Source of the DNA: Pterobdella sp. o SKG-2022
Lineage: Eukaryota > Annelida > Clitellata > Hirudinida > Piscicolidae
Assembly (NCBI GenBank): GCA_964035795.1
Contig: OZ038321.1
Location: forward strand, 24,086,454-24,150,453
Direction of reading: 5' to 3'
DNA: 64,000 nt
Under the pieces are notes generated by a model. It did not search any database, was not told where the DNA came from, and was given only the letters and a program-made list of their open reading frames with translations. Of the stretch, positions 52,951-64,000 are shown in pieces. The translations under genes were made by a program, and so were the position numbers. How positions within the stretch are numbered: the stretch's first letter is position 1; each line of letters begins with the position of its first letter.

Positions 52951-55900
52951 ATGAATGTCAATTATATCAACATGCAGCCATCAAACAAGAAAATTCACAA
53001 CAACACAACACTTCTAACCACAAACCACTACAATGACACCAGCTTACCCATTTCTACATCAAACTCTCCTTATTGTGCTATATGTCTCGACAGAGCTACT
53101 GGTAAACATTATGGGGCTGCGTCTTGTGATGGGTGTAAAGGCTTTTTCCGTAGAAGTGTCCGTAAAAACCATGTATATTCCTGTCGTTTTAATCGCAGTT
53201 GCATCGTCGACAAAGACAAGCGCAACCAATGTCGGTACTGTAGACTTAGAAAATGTTTCAGAGCAGGAATGAAGAAGGAAGGTTGTGAAATATTTGAAAA
53301 AAATTTTTTAAACAATAATACTTTATTTTATTTTTCAATAGTTCTCTTATTAAAACATTTCAAATTAAAAGATTATATTGGATCTTTAAATTTACTGTCT
53401 CCTGTTTTTCATAGCTGTACAAAACGAGAGAGACAGAATAAGCATGCGTAGAACAACATACGATGACTCCTCCCAAAACGGAAATCTCAACGTGGCGTGT
53501 CTCCTCAACGCTGAACTCCTCTCGAAGCAAGTGAGGGACGACTAAGAGAAGTTATATGAATTCTGCACACTATTAAACGAGTTAAATAGAATAACTGCCT
53601 GTATGCTTTAGATATGAAACAAAAATAACTTATTACAAACACTCGAATAGTTTGGTTTTTTGAAGACATTAATCAACGAAAGTTTATGATATTAGTACTA
53701 TTCACTGTCTCTCAAAGTAACTTGTGTTCTATATTCTATTTTAAAACCAAAATTTTCTTTTTTCCAAAACCCAGCAAATACCAGTAAGTACAGACGTGAA
53801 CAACATGAAAGCAGCCTCCATAACAGAACTATGTGATTCCATTCATCAACAACTGCTTGTATTAGTTGAATGGGCTAAGTTCATCCCTGCCTTTTTCGAA
53901 CTGCCATTAGATGACCAAGTTTGTGCTTAATCGTTTTTAAAAAGTTTCAAAAGATGACGATAATATTTCAGTATAATCGAAAATTTTGATAATAAACATT
54001 CAAGTAATATGATTGTTGCCAGTTTTTTTATATAATAATTTTCAGTGCCACATTTATAAACTTAAAATCATTGTGTCTAATTATCTTGTTGTTTTCAGAT
54101 ATGGTTTTTATGAATCTTGAAATGTTGAAAGTACCCAAAACTGTTATTGATTGCTTTCTTGATTTTGAATTTTTTTTTGAAGTGAATTTTTATCAATATG
54201 ATATATTTATAAATGTGTTTCAAAATATTTTGAATTTATTTTTCATTAGTTCACATTAAATTGGCTTTTTTTGGCTAATTAGAATTGAAAGTCAAAAGAT
54301 CTTTACCTATTTCACCTATAATCAATAAATTAACTGAAAAATTATTAAAAAAAAATAATTTTTGTAAAAACCAAAGTTCTATTCAAGCTCTATTTCAATC
54401 TTGAAACGCAAATAACATTATCTTTTCTCAATCCTAAGGTGTCCTTATTGAGAGCTCACGCGGGAGAGCACTTGCTTCTGTCCCTAGCTCAACGGTCCAT
54501 GCTCTACCAGGACGTTTTAGTTCTCACCAATAACACCATCCTCCACAAACAAAACTCGGATCCCGTCATCGGAAATCTAGTCTCCAAGGTAGGTTAATAA
54601 AAACTCTTGTTATTTTCATTAGCTTCACACTTGGACATATGAAATCTTATGATTGTGTAACTAATCTCTTTATATTTTTGATTTGATGGTCTACTTAATT
54701 ATTATAATGAGATTTTAACATTGGTATTATTGAGTCGGGGTTCTGTTTAAAATAAATTAAAAGGGTTCTGAGTTTTGTGAGTCATTTCTTATTTTTTCAA
54801 TAAAGTGTTTTGTTTGATGAAATACTGTATCTACACTGGTTTTTATTATGACTGCGTGAAAAGTGCTTAAGGATGATAAATCAGTCTAAAATGTTTTTTT
54901 AAATGGGATCTATTTTTGTCTTGTTATGAATATTTATAATATTAAGGTGTTTTTTATTAACGTTTTAGGACCTCATATCAAACTCTTCAAAATTGTTCAT
55001 AAAAATTAAACTTTTCATATTTCATACATTATAATCCTTAAATGAAACACGGCGCTTACTAAAACTAGGACATTCAAATATTTGGTGTACTTTTTGAGTT
55101 TTGAAAATTTTTTTCGTTTGCAACATTCACTTTAAATTTATTTTCGCTTATAACTTATTTTAATAATTTCCCAAAAATACTTAAAATAAGAAAATGAATT
55201 AATAATTAAAATATTAACTAAACAAATAATCTTACAAAAAGTTAAATTTATGAAGCATGTACAATGACATAATATTGAGGTAACTCCCACATTTAAATCA
55301 TTTTGAAGATATTGGAACAAGTTGTAGAGCCTTTGAGGGAAGTACAAGTAGATGAAAGTGAAATGGCCTGTCTTAAATCAATTATCTTTTTCAACCCAGG
55401 TTTGAGCTGGTGTGGATGATGATAATAATTTCTTTTATTGATTAATTCTAGTCATATCACTAATTATACTTTATTATAAAAAAACATTTAAATGATACTA
55501 AATAGCTAACTCACTATAATAACGGTGTGAAACATAGATAACCAATGAAAATACTTGAAAATTTAATAATAAAAAGATGAATATTATCAAAAATAACAAT
55601 GAAATGATCACTAGTACTCATGATTTTATTAAATTAATATAAAATACAATCCAACGAGTAAGTCGCATCGCAATGAATTTAACAGGAGCAAAAGGAGTCA
55701 GTGACCCCGCAAAGATCCACTCAATCCGTTTCCAGATCCAAGTGAACCTAGAAGACTATATCAACGATCGACAATATGACACCAGAGGAAGGTTGGTGGT
55801 CGAATCATAATGGTGGGGTTTTGAGTTATTTAAAGATTTATACTGAATAAAGTACTTTGCATATTTTTGGGTATCACTGTATTTATATACTAAACCCATC

Positions 55901-58097
55901 AATAAAAACATACATACTTGGATGTTTCTTAAAATAAAAAATAACTTATTATTTTCTAATTGAGACAAAGTATTCATATTTTAAATTTAGTTTCATATTA
56001 TAGTTATTTTTCGAAAGTCAAGTGGCAAAAATGTAGCGCTTATCACAGCCACAAGCTGATATATTGCTCAAAATATTACTTTTTATAAACTACTTTATTT
56101 TGCAAAAAACTATTTTTGGTTAAAATTTAATTTAAAATTCAGTCTATTTTTAGCAACATATTAATAAAAGTATTTTAATGCTTTTTAATCGATTCTTTCC
56201 ATTCACATATAAAAAATATTATAGATTCTATATAGTTTAATTATTTATTGTTATTCTGATTTGTAATGTTCAAACTCTTCAAAATAGCTTTTCCCAAAAA
56301 TGTTTTTTATCAAAGGTGCTTAGTGTCATAAGGTGTTCGGTGAAGATGTGTATGAGTTACAAGACTTTGATTTTGAAACGAATGGAGTTTCAGTTTGTGC
56401 TTTGATCCATAATGAATAGCGCTTTATAAGCCGCATTATATTAACAGACTGAAGGGGTTTTTGGAACTTTTAACTACCTTTTCAGCGAAAAGATTTTTAA
56501 CACGTTCAATCAACTTTTTAGTGTGAAGACTTTATCTTTTGGTGTTAATGACTTGAGGATGTAACTGCAGTTCGTGAAATTCGATTTGTCTGTAAGAAAG
56601 TTCTTTAACGAGATTCAAATAAAAAAGAAAAAGTTATTTAGAAAAAAGATAAAAAATTTAACATCTATAAATAACAAGATAAGTAGAAAATATTTTAAGA
56701 AAGAAGCCGGCATAATACTTGTAGAGATGTTTTGTTGGATTATGACGGCAGAAACAGTGTGGCTCGTTGAGATGAATCCAAGTGAAGTTAATTATTTATG
56801 TTAGTGGAAAAATCTACATCAAAAGTACTACATTGAAACAAAATTTTTGAAAACAAGAAAAAATTCGTACTTTGAATAAAATTTTAAAACATCCTTGTGT
56901 GCTTTTTATACATGCTTTTTGATAATATTATATATTTTGCTTTTTAAAGATAATTTTTGTTGTTTTTGCCATATCTTTTTTATTTTGACTAGTACTTATT
57001 TGACTTTATCAATACATAGATATTGGCTCACTGTGTCATTTTGATATTTTCCGTTGTAAAGCACCATTGTGAATTGCATTAGTTGCATTATTTTTTCAGA
57101 ATAATTATTTAAATACCATATTTTTGAACAACTTTTAGAAAACTGGACGTTATAAAATTTCAGCTAATGGTTAAAATAATTTTTACTTGATTTTTTAGAT
57201 GCTCTTATTAAATACTTAATGTCAGTTTCATAGAAATAATTATAATGTTATAACTTTTTCATGAAAAATAAACTAAAAATACTTGCAAGCAAGTTTATGT
57301 GAACTCAACCATTCTATATTGTTTCTAGGTTTGGGGATATGCTGCTTATACTTCCCTCATTGCAGCCTCTCACTAGACAGCTTGTGAATCATATTGGCTT
57401 GGCCAAGTCATATGGTCTTGTCAAAGTAGACAATCTTTTACAAGAAATGTTATTAGGTTCGTATTGATAATTATTATAAACAGAAATTCAAAGTTGAATT
57501 TTAGAATAGTTTCAAATCAACTTTTATTCAATAAAAGTCATACAATTTGAAACTTTTCAATTTAATCATTCTCATAAAACAGAAGTGAATAGCGATGGGT
57601 TCATGTTAACATCTTCAGCATGTTTGCCAGTCTATTTGAACCATGAAAATGGCGTAGCATTTTCACGAAGAGAGAATGAATTACTGAGAATTGGACAAAG
57701 CAACAACTCTCATCAATCTTTCACTAATTCTCATGTAACTTCATGCGATAGTTTGGTTCCTAGCAATATCATAATGCCCACACTTCCTTACTTAGATGAC
57801 AGACCGAACAGCAATTACATGCAACAAATTCATGAAGAATCCCCTTCACCTCCAAAATCTTCTTCTTCTCCCACAGATTCTGCCGCCGTTCCTCTTCCTA
57901 CTTCTAATCATATTTCTTCTTCGTTTTTTTATCCTGACGAATCGATCCTTAATCAGCATTCTTCACCTAAGCATAATAATGTTGATAATGAAGCAACAGA
58001 ACCAACCAGCACATCTGTTTCATCTGAAAAAGACTTAAATTCCTTAGACGCTTCATTCAAAATGCTTGCTCCTCATTTCAAAGCAGAAATAATATGA
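52951..58097 (+). CDS. HNF4: HNF4-type nuclear receptor (NR2A), eight exons
   Basis: Exons: 52951-53281, 53415-53530, 53775-53918, 54439-54588, 55309-55399, 55686-55791, 57329-57456, 57583-58097; total 1,581 nt, 526 residues. All joins keep frame at GT-AG sites. The DNA-binding domain (about residues 41-110) has eight zinc cysteines (42, 45, 59, 62, 78, 84, 94, 97), the HNF4 P-box CDGCKG and the C-terminal RAGMKKE. The hinge reads [10 protein letters not shown]. The ligand-binding domain (about 155-356) carries [35 protein letters not shown] and the helix-12 activation motif LLQEML. A long Ser/Pro/Asn-rich F domain (about 170 residues) follows. HNF4 binds DR1 AGGTCA repeats and regulates metabolic and gut genes in animals. 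An in-frame TAG at 52870 supports the chosen start, although an upstream spliced exon is possible. Odd: the usual Gly after the second zinc Cys is Leu (CAICLD). Confidence 0.95.
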
Positions 58098-58411
58098 AGT
58101 TGAAATTTCAGTTGATTTTATTTAAAAGTTTAATTTGAAAATGTAAAATTTCAATGGGTCAATTCTTTTTCGTTTGCTCATTCTTTTTTTCATCTCAATC
58201 TGCTCAAGCAACTTCTTGTTAACTAATTTGTTCATGAATGTTTTAGTTATTTTATTTTGAAATTTTGTACAATTGAAAATTTAATTTTAAATCGTTTTTG
58301 ATTTCACGGAAATTTGAAACTCTTGATTGTTAAGTGTACTTATTTCAAAAATGACAGCATAGTTATAATCGGGTCATTAGAAAATATCGAAACAATGTCG
58401 TATATTTGAAA

Positions 58412-58417
58412 AATAAA
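58412..58417 (+). terminator. Putative HNF4 polyadenylation signal
   Basis: AATAAA lies about 315 nt after the HNF4 stop codon. In AT-rich DNA such hexamers are common, so position is the main support. Confidence 0.4.
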
Positions 58418-59003
58418 TTCTGGATTTTTACATATTTACCTAAAATTAAAAAAAATTTCTTCAAAAACTTGATTTTTTTAAAACAATCTTTAGAGGTTTG
58501 AATGAGTTATCAAGAGTAGTTAACAATTCTTATAATAGTTTGTTTGAATTGATCCAATCAATTTGTCAGTAAAAATTTACTGTAATTAGCATAAATATTT
58601 AGTGGGCACAAATAAGTAGCCTTTTCACGATCCAATTGAAATTATGCTAGTTTTAAGTTTGAAGATAAGAATTTTTAACAATTTCATGAGATTTTGTAAA
58701 ATCTATAAAAATCACAGTATTCCGTGTATTTGTTGATAAAAAACTTAAACTTTTCGTCGTATGAGAAACTAAAAATTGTTCAACTTCCCAAAGTTAACAT
58801 TTTTCACTTTTTTTTAATGTTTGTAAAAAACTGAAAATGATCAAATTTTTTGGATAACAAATTTTTGTTTCAATTAATATTAGTCAATTGCTCAAATGTA
58901 TATACTAAGTAACGGAATTTTTCATATTTCACATAAAAATCTAGTTTCATTAGTTTATTTGAAAAACATTTGAGTTTTGGATAATTTACATTCATTAATA
59001 TTT

Positions 59004-59753
59004 TCAAGATCTTTTTGTGAAAAATACATGAAGAATGGTCATGATGATCATAGCAAGAGTGAAAAATAATATAAATTTGTTTTGAATTGGCTGCCTAGGT
59101 GCTACAAATCTTTGTCGATTTCTTGCAATAGCTGTTGAATCGGTTCCAAAATGACGCGGAAAAAAAAGTTTTTGTTCTCTCTGAGTCAGAAAAACATCAT
59201 CATCTTCAGGAAGCAACGGTGGATTTCGTGTTTGCTTTCTTCTAGGCCCCATTCTGAAAATATAATTTCCACCTAAGTCATAGTCTCTATCAAGCTTATC
59301 CAGGTTTACTTCATTCATTCTATCCCTATCCACTGCAACAATACCTGATTGGGATAACTTATTTGAAATAAAGATACGTTTTATAAATAAGAATTAACCT
59401 TTACTCTTATGTCCATCCCTGTATAGATGCTTCCTATTTATAACATAATAGGGAGCAGTTGGTTTAGAAGCATCTTCGAAAATTAAGTTATTTTTAAAGA
59501 AATTAATCACTTATTATTTGTTAAGCTGGAGTTGCAGTTAAATTAAAAGGATATTTAGAAGTTTATATTTTCAATAAAACTTTTTTTGTTTTGTTTTTCA
59601 ATGTTGAAATTATAATAGTTGTTGTGTTTCTTTGTTTTATTGAATTCAGTTGAGCAATATAAATACTGAAATTTTGAAAAACTCAAACATATTTGGCTAG
59701 AGCTTTGAGAACATACCTGGTCTTTTGTTAGCATTATTAGATAGGTTAGTCAT
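59004..59753 (-). CDS. Predicted tail-anchored membrane protein, paralogue 1
   Basis: Three exons: 59753-59717 (ATG start, 12 codons+1), 59473-59399, and 59332-59004; 441 nt, 146 residues. Donors are G|gtatgt and AAAG|gttaat; acceptors end gaag and gcag; all joins keep frame. Most of the protein is hydrophilic, with a basic block (KHLYRDGHKSK), an acidic block with PLLPEDDD followed by FLTQREQKLFFP, then an RNRQRFVAPR segment and one C-terminal hydrophobic helix (about 20 residues from FILFFTLAM) ending TKRS. There is no signal peptide, so a tail-anchored topology is likely. It is paralogous to the gene at 61023-61601 with conserved intron positions. I do not recognise the family. Confidence 0.75.
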
Positions 59754-60109
59754 AGATCTGGCTCTGCATCTGTTGGCTTTGAGATTTGCTCATACATTTA
59801 TTTGTAAATATAGTGTTAATGATAAAAAAATAAAATATATTTACTCAATTGAGTTGATTTCATTTTATATTAAAGTGTTAATTATCCAGCCGCAATTGTT
59901 TTCATTACTTGATATTATTAATTAATTGATTTTACTTTGAGTGCATTCTCTTAGCAATTGTTTTCTTTTAAATTATCAATGTTTTTGTTCAAATGACGTT
60001 TTAAAACTATAATACTCGTTCTTTTAAAGACTTTTTGAAAATTATTTTTAAAGGTGTTTTAAAAAAATACTTACTGGTGATTGAAGTTTATAAGACATAG
60101 CCCAAATGA

Positions 60110-60703
60110 ATTAGATAAGTAACTTATATAGCGCCAATTACGCATCGTCCAGTAGAGCTCTGCTATGAACTGCTCAAAGAGAAAGTTTTTAAACTGTTTG
60201 AGAAATATAGAATAAGAAAAAGAAAATTTGAGGCTAAGAGGTGAAGAGTTTCAAAGATAAGACCAGAGAAAGAAAGATCAGGCATAGCATGGAAATGAGA
60301 AAGACATATTAGAGAGCGGGTAGAGGTTCATAGGCCAGCACGTTTAGGAGGTAATATGATGTTAGAGAAATAAAAAGACATGAGAATACAGACTTTTTAG
60401 AAAAAGTGAGTGAAGAGATAGCCAGTGGAGATCGATAAAAGATAGTGAGATATGAGCAAATTTATGGGTATGAAAAGCCAAACGTGCAGCAGAGTTTAGC
60501 TTTAGTAGGAGGGTATAGGGTAAATTCAGAAAGGTTATGGTGTAAAAAATGTAATGTAATGCAGTATTTATAGGAGCGCTTGCTAAAAATTAAATGTAGC
60601 GAAAACACTGTGGAACAGTGTGTTAATTGTCGGCCCACGCGGGATAGAACCCGGTAACTTTAGATAGTTAGTCTAATGCTCTACCACTGATCTATACGGG
60701 CCG
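60110..60703. repeat. Probable interspersed repeat with tRNA-like end
   Basis: The block between the two paralogues differs from its surroundings: purine-rich on the plus strand, GC-richer and without a frame. It starts near cttatatagcgcc, a motif resembling interspersed repeats of marine invertebrates, and ends in the tRNA-like sequence at 60631-60702. A small inverted repeat (acactgt gga acagtgt) lies at about 60605-60622. A tRNA-headed SINE on the minus strand is the simplest reading. Confidence 0.4.
60631..60702 (-). tRNA. tRNA-like sequence, probably pseudogene or SINE head
   Basis: On the minus strand: acceptor arms GGCCCGT / GTGGGCC pair over 7 bp including two wobbles. A D-arm consensus (tagatcagtggtagagc), a perfect 5-bp anticodon stem ttaga/tctaa with loop ctaacta (apparent anticodon AAC), and a T-arm ccggg ttctat cccgc follow. 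Defects: one extra base before position 8, a mismatch in the D stem, a 6-nt T-loop, the outermost T-stem pair lost, and a pyrimidine at position 37. Box A and box B-like sequences remain. These defects argue against a working tRNA gene. Confidence 0.55.
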
Positions 60704-61022
60704 ATGTTTTAAGTAAAAACTTGTGATTAAATATATTTTTCATTAGAAACACTTTGAAGCTACACTCATTATCACAGATACAGAAATAAAATCGTCCAAT
60801 TCGAGAAATTGAAATGTTTGGAAACAAGTGTGTAAAAAAACGTTTTGTATAATTTTAAAAGCTGAATTTGAGAAAAAATTTATAAGCTAAAATGGTTTCA
60901 ATAAAATTTCAAATACTATAAAAACATGAATGAGTTTTAAAAAAAAATTGAATAATTTTATATGAATAAAATCAATTGACTATGATGACTTTTGGTTCAT
61001 AATCAATCAAACAATTTATTCA

Positions 61023-61601
61023 TTAGTATTGACTGGAGTGTCGAAAATATCCAATTAAAATTGAAAGTAATACTAAGCAGATGCTTATAACCAAAAAAAA
61101 TTCAAGACGAAATTTTGACCAGGTGTGTGTTTCTTGATATGCGTGAGGTCTTGGAAATGCTTGAGAAGAACCAAAGTCACTTGTTGAGAAATACTCTGAA
61201 ACTCTGTGGGAAGCTCGAGTAAATGCTCTAGGTGCTAAAAATCTATTCCTTTCTTTTTTTATTGTTTGTGGATTAATTCCAAAACGATGAGGAAACAAAA
61301 GTCTATTTTCTTTTTCAGTGAGGAAAGCATCATCGTCTTCAGAAAGCAACGGTACATTAGTCGGTGGATTCCCTCTGGGACCCAACCTGGAAATATAATT
61401 TCTGCCTGATTCATACTTTCTATCAAGTTCATTCATGTCAACTTTTTTTAGTCTATCCCTTTTCACTACAACAATTCATAAATGGAGAAAAAAATTATAA
61501 TGAAATACGTTTTATAGATAAAAAGTAACCTTTACTCTTATGCCCATCCCTGTATAGATGCTTGTGTTTTATAAAATTATAAGGACGATCTGGATTTGAA
61601 C
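61023..61601 (-). CDS. Predicted tail-anchored membrane protein, paralogue 2 (5' end not found)
   Basis: Two exons are clear: 61601-61530 and 61465-61023, joined at AAAG|gttact and ttgtag. The first holds the same KHLYRDGHKSK block as paralogue 1, and both introns fall at the same codon phase. The second encodes KRDRLKKVDMNELDRKY, then ISRLGPRG, PLLSEDDD and FLTEKENRLLFP, an extra segment of about 37 residues missing from paralogue 1, and a C-terminal hydrophobic helix (FFLVISICLVLLSILIG) ending RHSSQY. No exon equivalent to the short ATG exon was found upstream, where a decayed retrotransposon begins within about 420 bp. Either the first exon lies farther away or the copy has lost it. Family unknown. 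Confidence 0.65.
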
Positions 61602-62574
61602 CTTGAAAATGAAATAAGTATTTTCATAAAATACAATAAATGACTGAATATTTTAAAATGAAAAGGCTGTTAAACTCAAAGTTGCGAATTCAGGAAATTG
61701 TGGTAGAGTATTATTTGTATCACTACAATTTTCTCGTTATATTGAGCATGACTTACAGATATAAAATGAATTTTTTACAAACTGACATTTAGCTGCATTG
61801 TTATTTTTATATTCAAAGTCAGGAAACATGTGTTATGCGATGGAAGCAAGGGCATGCTCCGTTGCGCTCTTCTTCTGCTTCAAAAATTTTTTCATAAGTA
61901 TAAACAAAAAAGTAATGACCCTCAGCTCTCAACAGATTTAAATAGGCAGAGAGTGTTAGGAATGCCTGGGTTATTTTCTCTTTCTTTTCGTTCTTTTGGG
62001 AGGTTTTTTCCTTATTTTAGTTTTAATATTGAATCGCTATATGGAAAGATTATGGAGTTGTGTGAAGAGTTGTTGGAGAGAGGTGGATATTTTCTGAATC
62101 CAAAAAGTGATGTGGAGAGGTGTGTTCAAAAGTTACAGGTGGTTTAGGTAGAAGGTTTAAACTTTGGTGGTCTGGTAATGAAAATAAATAGGTGGTTTAG
62201 GAATATTAGAAAATATGTCGGAATTTCGTAGAAACAAATAGGATATTAGAAAGAGTAATTATTTTTTGTGAAAAGGTAAAAATGAGAAAGATAGATGAAT
62301 GAAAAGGAAGTTTTATCAAAAGAAGGCTATAGGGTGTGACGTGGAAAATAAAATGAAGTTTTAATTTTTTTGAGAGACTTCAATGGACATTGGTAATAAG
62401 ATTGATTTGTTTAAGTGTCCATGAAGGTTTCAGAATAGGCAAGAAAAACGAGGATTGTAGATTGCTTTCTGAAATTTTGTGTTAAAAAGGATCTGTGTGT
62501 GGGTAATAGCTGGTTTCAAAAAAAGGAAAATGATTTTATCAAAAGCCAAACCGTAAATGAATATAATTTCAGAA

Positions 62575-62713
62575 CACTAGTAAGTTTATTAAGATACGAA
62601 GCTTTTCGTTAACAACGTAACATTTTCAAGTATGAGAAACCGTTTTATTGATATTACTATGGCAACCTATATTGCCACGAAAAGCTTCGTATCTTAATAA
62701 ACATACTATTGTG
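62575..62713. mobile_element. Small inverted-repeat element (MITE-like), copy 2, nested in LINE
   Basis: Arms 62584-62609 and 62677-62702 are perfect 26-bp reverse complements; with mismatches the ends extend outward to cactagta / tactattgtg. The arms contain agatacgaagcttttcgt and the centre contains acattttcaagtat, both shared with the element at 12304-12407. It sits between two neighbouring endonuclease motifs of the LINE, so it inserted after the LINE did. Confidence 0.75.
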
Positions 62714-62716
62714 TGT

Positions 62717-62763
62717 GACAGAGATTGATTTTTTGTTGATCGAAAAAAAAATCAATCTCTGTC
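62717..62763. repeat. 18-bp perfect hairpin inside the LINE endonuclease
   Basis: gacagagattgatttttt at 62717-62734 is repeated as its exact reverse complement at 62746-62763 with an 11-nt loop. The left arm encodes the TEIDF endonuclease motif, so the right arm is an added inverted copy, probably a local template-switch event next to the MITE insertion. Confidence 0.7.
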
Positions 62764-64000
62764 CCAGAAATTTTTTAAAGATGTAGTAAGAGCAATTGGA
62801 AGTGGCTTCAACATAAACTTTTTTTGAATAGATTCAGACGGAAAAGTTGCTTTGAAATGCACAAAGTAGCTGTGCTAAAGAGGATTATCGCACAAATGTG
62901 GGAAAACTTTAAAACGAAAATACAAGTACAAAATTTTTTGAAAAAATGTAGAATAGATACGATCAACAGAGTGCATAGCTAAAATATTAAACTTGCACTC
63001 TTGAAGCTGCTGAAAAGGTCTGTGGTATGAATAAAAACAGGCATCAGCACAATAAAATTTGGTGGGGATATCAGGATATGCAAAAAGCCAGCAAGTTTTT
63101 AGAGATGGAAACAACTCCCATCGGCTGAAAATCAAGCCCGCTATGCCTCTGATAAAAAAAACCATAAAAACTGTAGCCAAGGAAATAAAGAAAACGGTGG
63201 TGAAAGAGTTGGAAGACATACGGAATGACAGAAATGCTGTATTCCATAGAATGAAAATCATGAAAAGAGCCCCGTGACCTTTAGATAACAACTGCTTTAC
63301 AAACAAAAATGAGAAGACTCTATTTGCCTAAGATGGTCGAAAGAGAGTGTGGGAGAAGCACATGGAGACTATCATAAATGAAAAGAATCCTTGGGATGGG
63401 ATGGTGAATGTAGTCGTGGTTGGAGGTCCCACAAAAACATTTGTTATAAACGAAGTGGATGATGCACTAGGAATCAAGAAAAATGGCAAGGCCAGTAAAC
63501 TCCCTGGGATTGTCAAAGAGCATCTCTCGATGAAGAGGATATTCTTCACGACTAGAGAACGAGTAAAGTTGTTCCTATTTATAAGCGTTATGGACCGTGC
63601 TAGCTACCGAGGTTCAAAGCTTGTAGAGCATGGTAAAAAAGTGGTGGAAAAGTTGTTCGGAGAAAAGGTTGAGAAAGTTAGTGAAAGTTGACCAAATGCA
63701 ATTCGGTTTTATGCCTGGCAGAAGCACATTTGACGTTTTTTTATTCTTAGAAAAATGCAGAAAAGCTTTTTTGAGAATAGCAAGCCTTTTATCCGTTTTT
63801 TTGACCTGTAGAAGGTTTTTGATTGAATGCCAATTGAAGTGGCTGAATGAGGGCTGAAAAAAAATTTGTTCCAAAAAGGCAGGTTTGGGCAGTAATTTAT
63901 ATGTACAAAAAAGCAAAAACGTGGGTTCAATTTAGAGGTGGACACTTGAAAGAATTTGATGTTGGTGGAGATGCTTATCATAGATCGGTTCTCTCAACAT

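Larger units (their letters stand above)
62025..64000 (+). pseudogene. Decayed non-LTR retrotransposon (AP endonuclease + reverse transcriptase)
   Basis: Frame-shifted and stop-ridden remnants in order on the plus strand. Endonuclease: NIESLYGK at 62025, CVQ at about 62120, FKLWWSGN at about 62155, DFNGH at 62376 (the GDFN catalytic motif, with Arg replacing Gly), GKKNED, LCVGNSWFQKKEN, then TEIDFLL at 62718. Linker: FHRMKIMKR near 63240. Reverse transcriptase: VWEKHMETIINE at about 63350, YRGSKLVEHGKKVVEKL at about 63605, MQFGFMPGRST at about 63695, then YMYKKAKTWV and RSVLST at the right edge. The catalytic FADD-type box lies beyond the window. This order is typical of APE-type LINEs of invertebrates. 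The element is dead by mutation and is interrupted by a small inverted-repeat element at 62575-62713. Confidence 0.85.

Noticed and set aside
60631..60702. Functional tRNA-Val (anticodon AAC)
   Set aside because: Extra base before position 8, six-base T-loop, stem mismatches and a pyrimidine at position 37.
1..64000. CRISPR array, operon or bacterial feature
   Set aside because: Spliced genes, animal-type proteins and LINE remnants show eukaryotic nuclear DNA; no regularly spaced short repeats were seen.

Overview
The window is nuclear DNA of an invertebrate animal. It is strongly AT-rich, uses the standard genetic code, and has spliced genes with GT-AG introns. Animal identity rests on a complete HNF4-type nuclear receptor and a giant Gly-X-Y collagen. 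The abundance of Thr in the Y position resembles annelid/vestimentiferan cuticle collagens, but other worm-like phyla are possible and the phylum cannot be fixed from this sequence.

Layout. Positions 203-1658 and 20920-22341 hold minus-strand coding exons of long, Lys/Asn/Ser-rich, probably disordered proteins. A candidate minus exon at 17186-17303 joins them in phase, so they may be one large gene running off the left edge. The rest of 1.7-23.8 kb is AT-rich intronic or intergenic DNA with short repeats, one inverted-repeat element and a few exon-like islands. A 200-N assembly gap (23801-24000) is followed by a plus-strand collagen gene with 14 visible exons (24001-35921). It encodes about 2,840 residues of uninterrupted Gly-X-Y and ends in a short Cys-containing tail with no C-propeptide. 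From 36 to 53 kb there is no convincing gene, only repeats, including a near-perfect 47-bp-stem hairpin. At 52951-58097 lies an eight-exon HNF4 gene. At 59004-61601 are two tandem minus-strand paralogues of an unrecognised, predicted tail-anchored protein family, separated by a tRNA-like/SINE-like repeat. From about 62.0 kb to the right edge is a decayed non-LTR retrotransposon (endonuclease plus reverse transcriptase), itself interrupted by a small inverted-repeat element of the same family as the one at 12.3 kb.

The genes are independent units; there is no operon. The most unusual object is the collagen. Each of its twelve complete internal exons is a whole number of 9-bp units, all its introns split the first base of a Gly codon, and the visible helix would be about 0.8 micrometre long.
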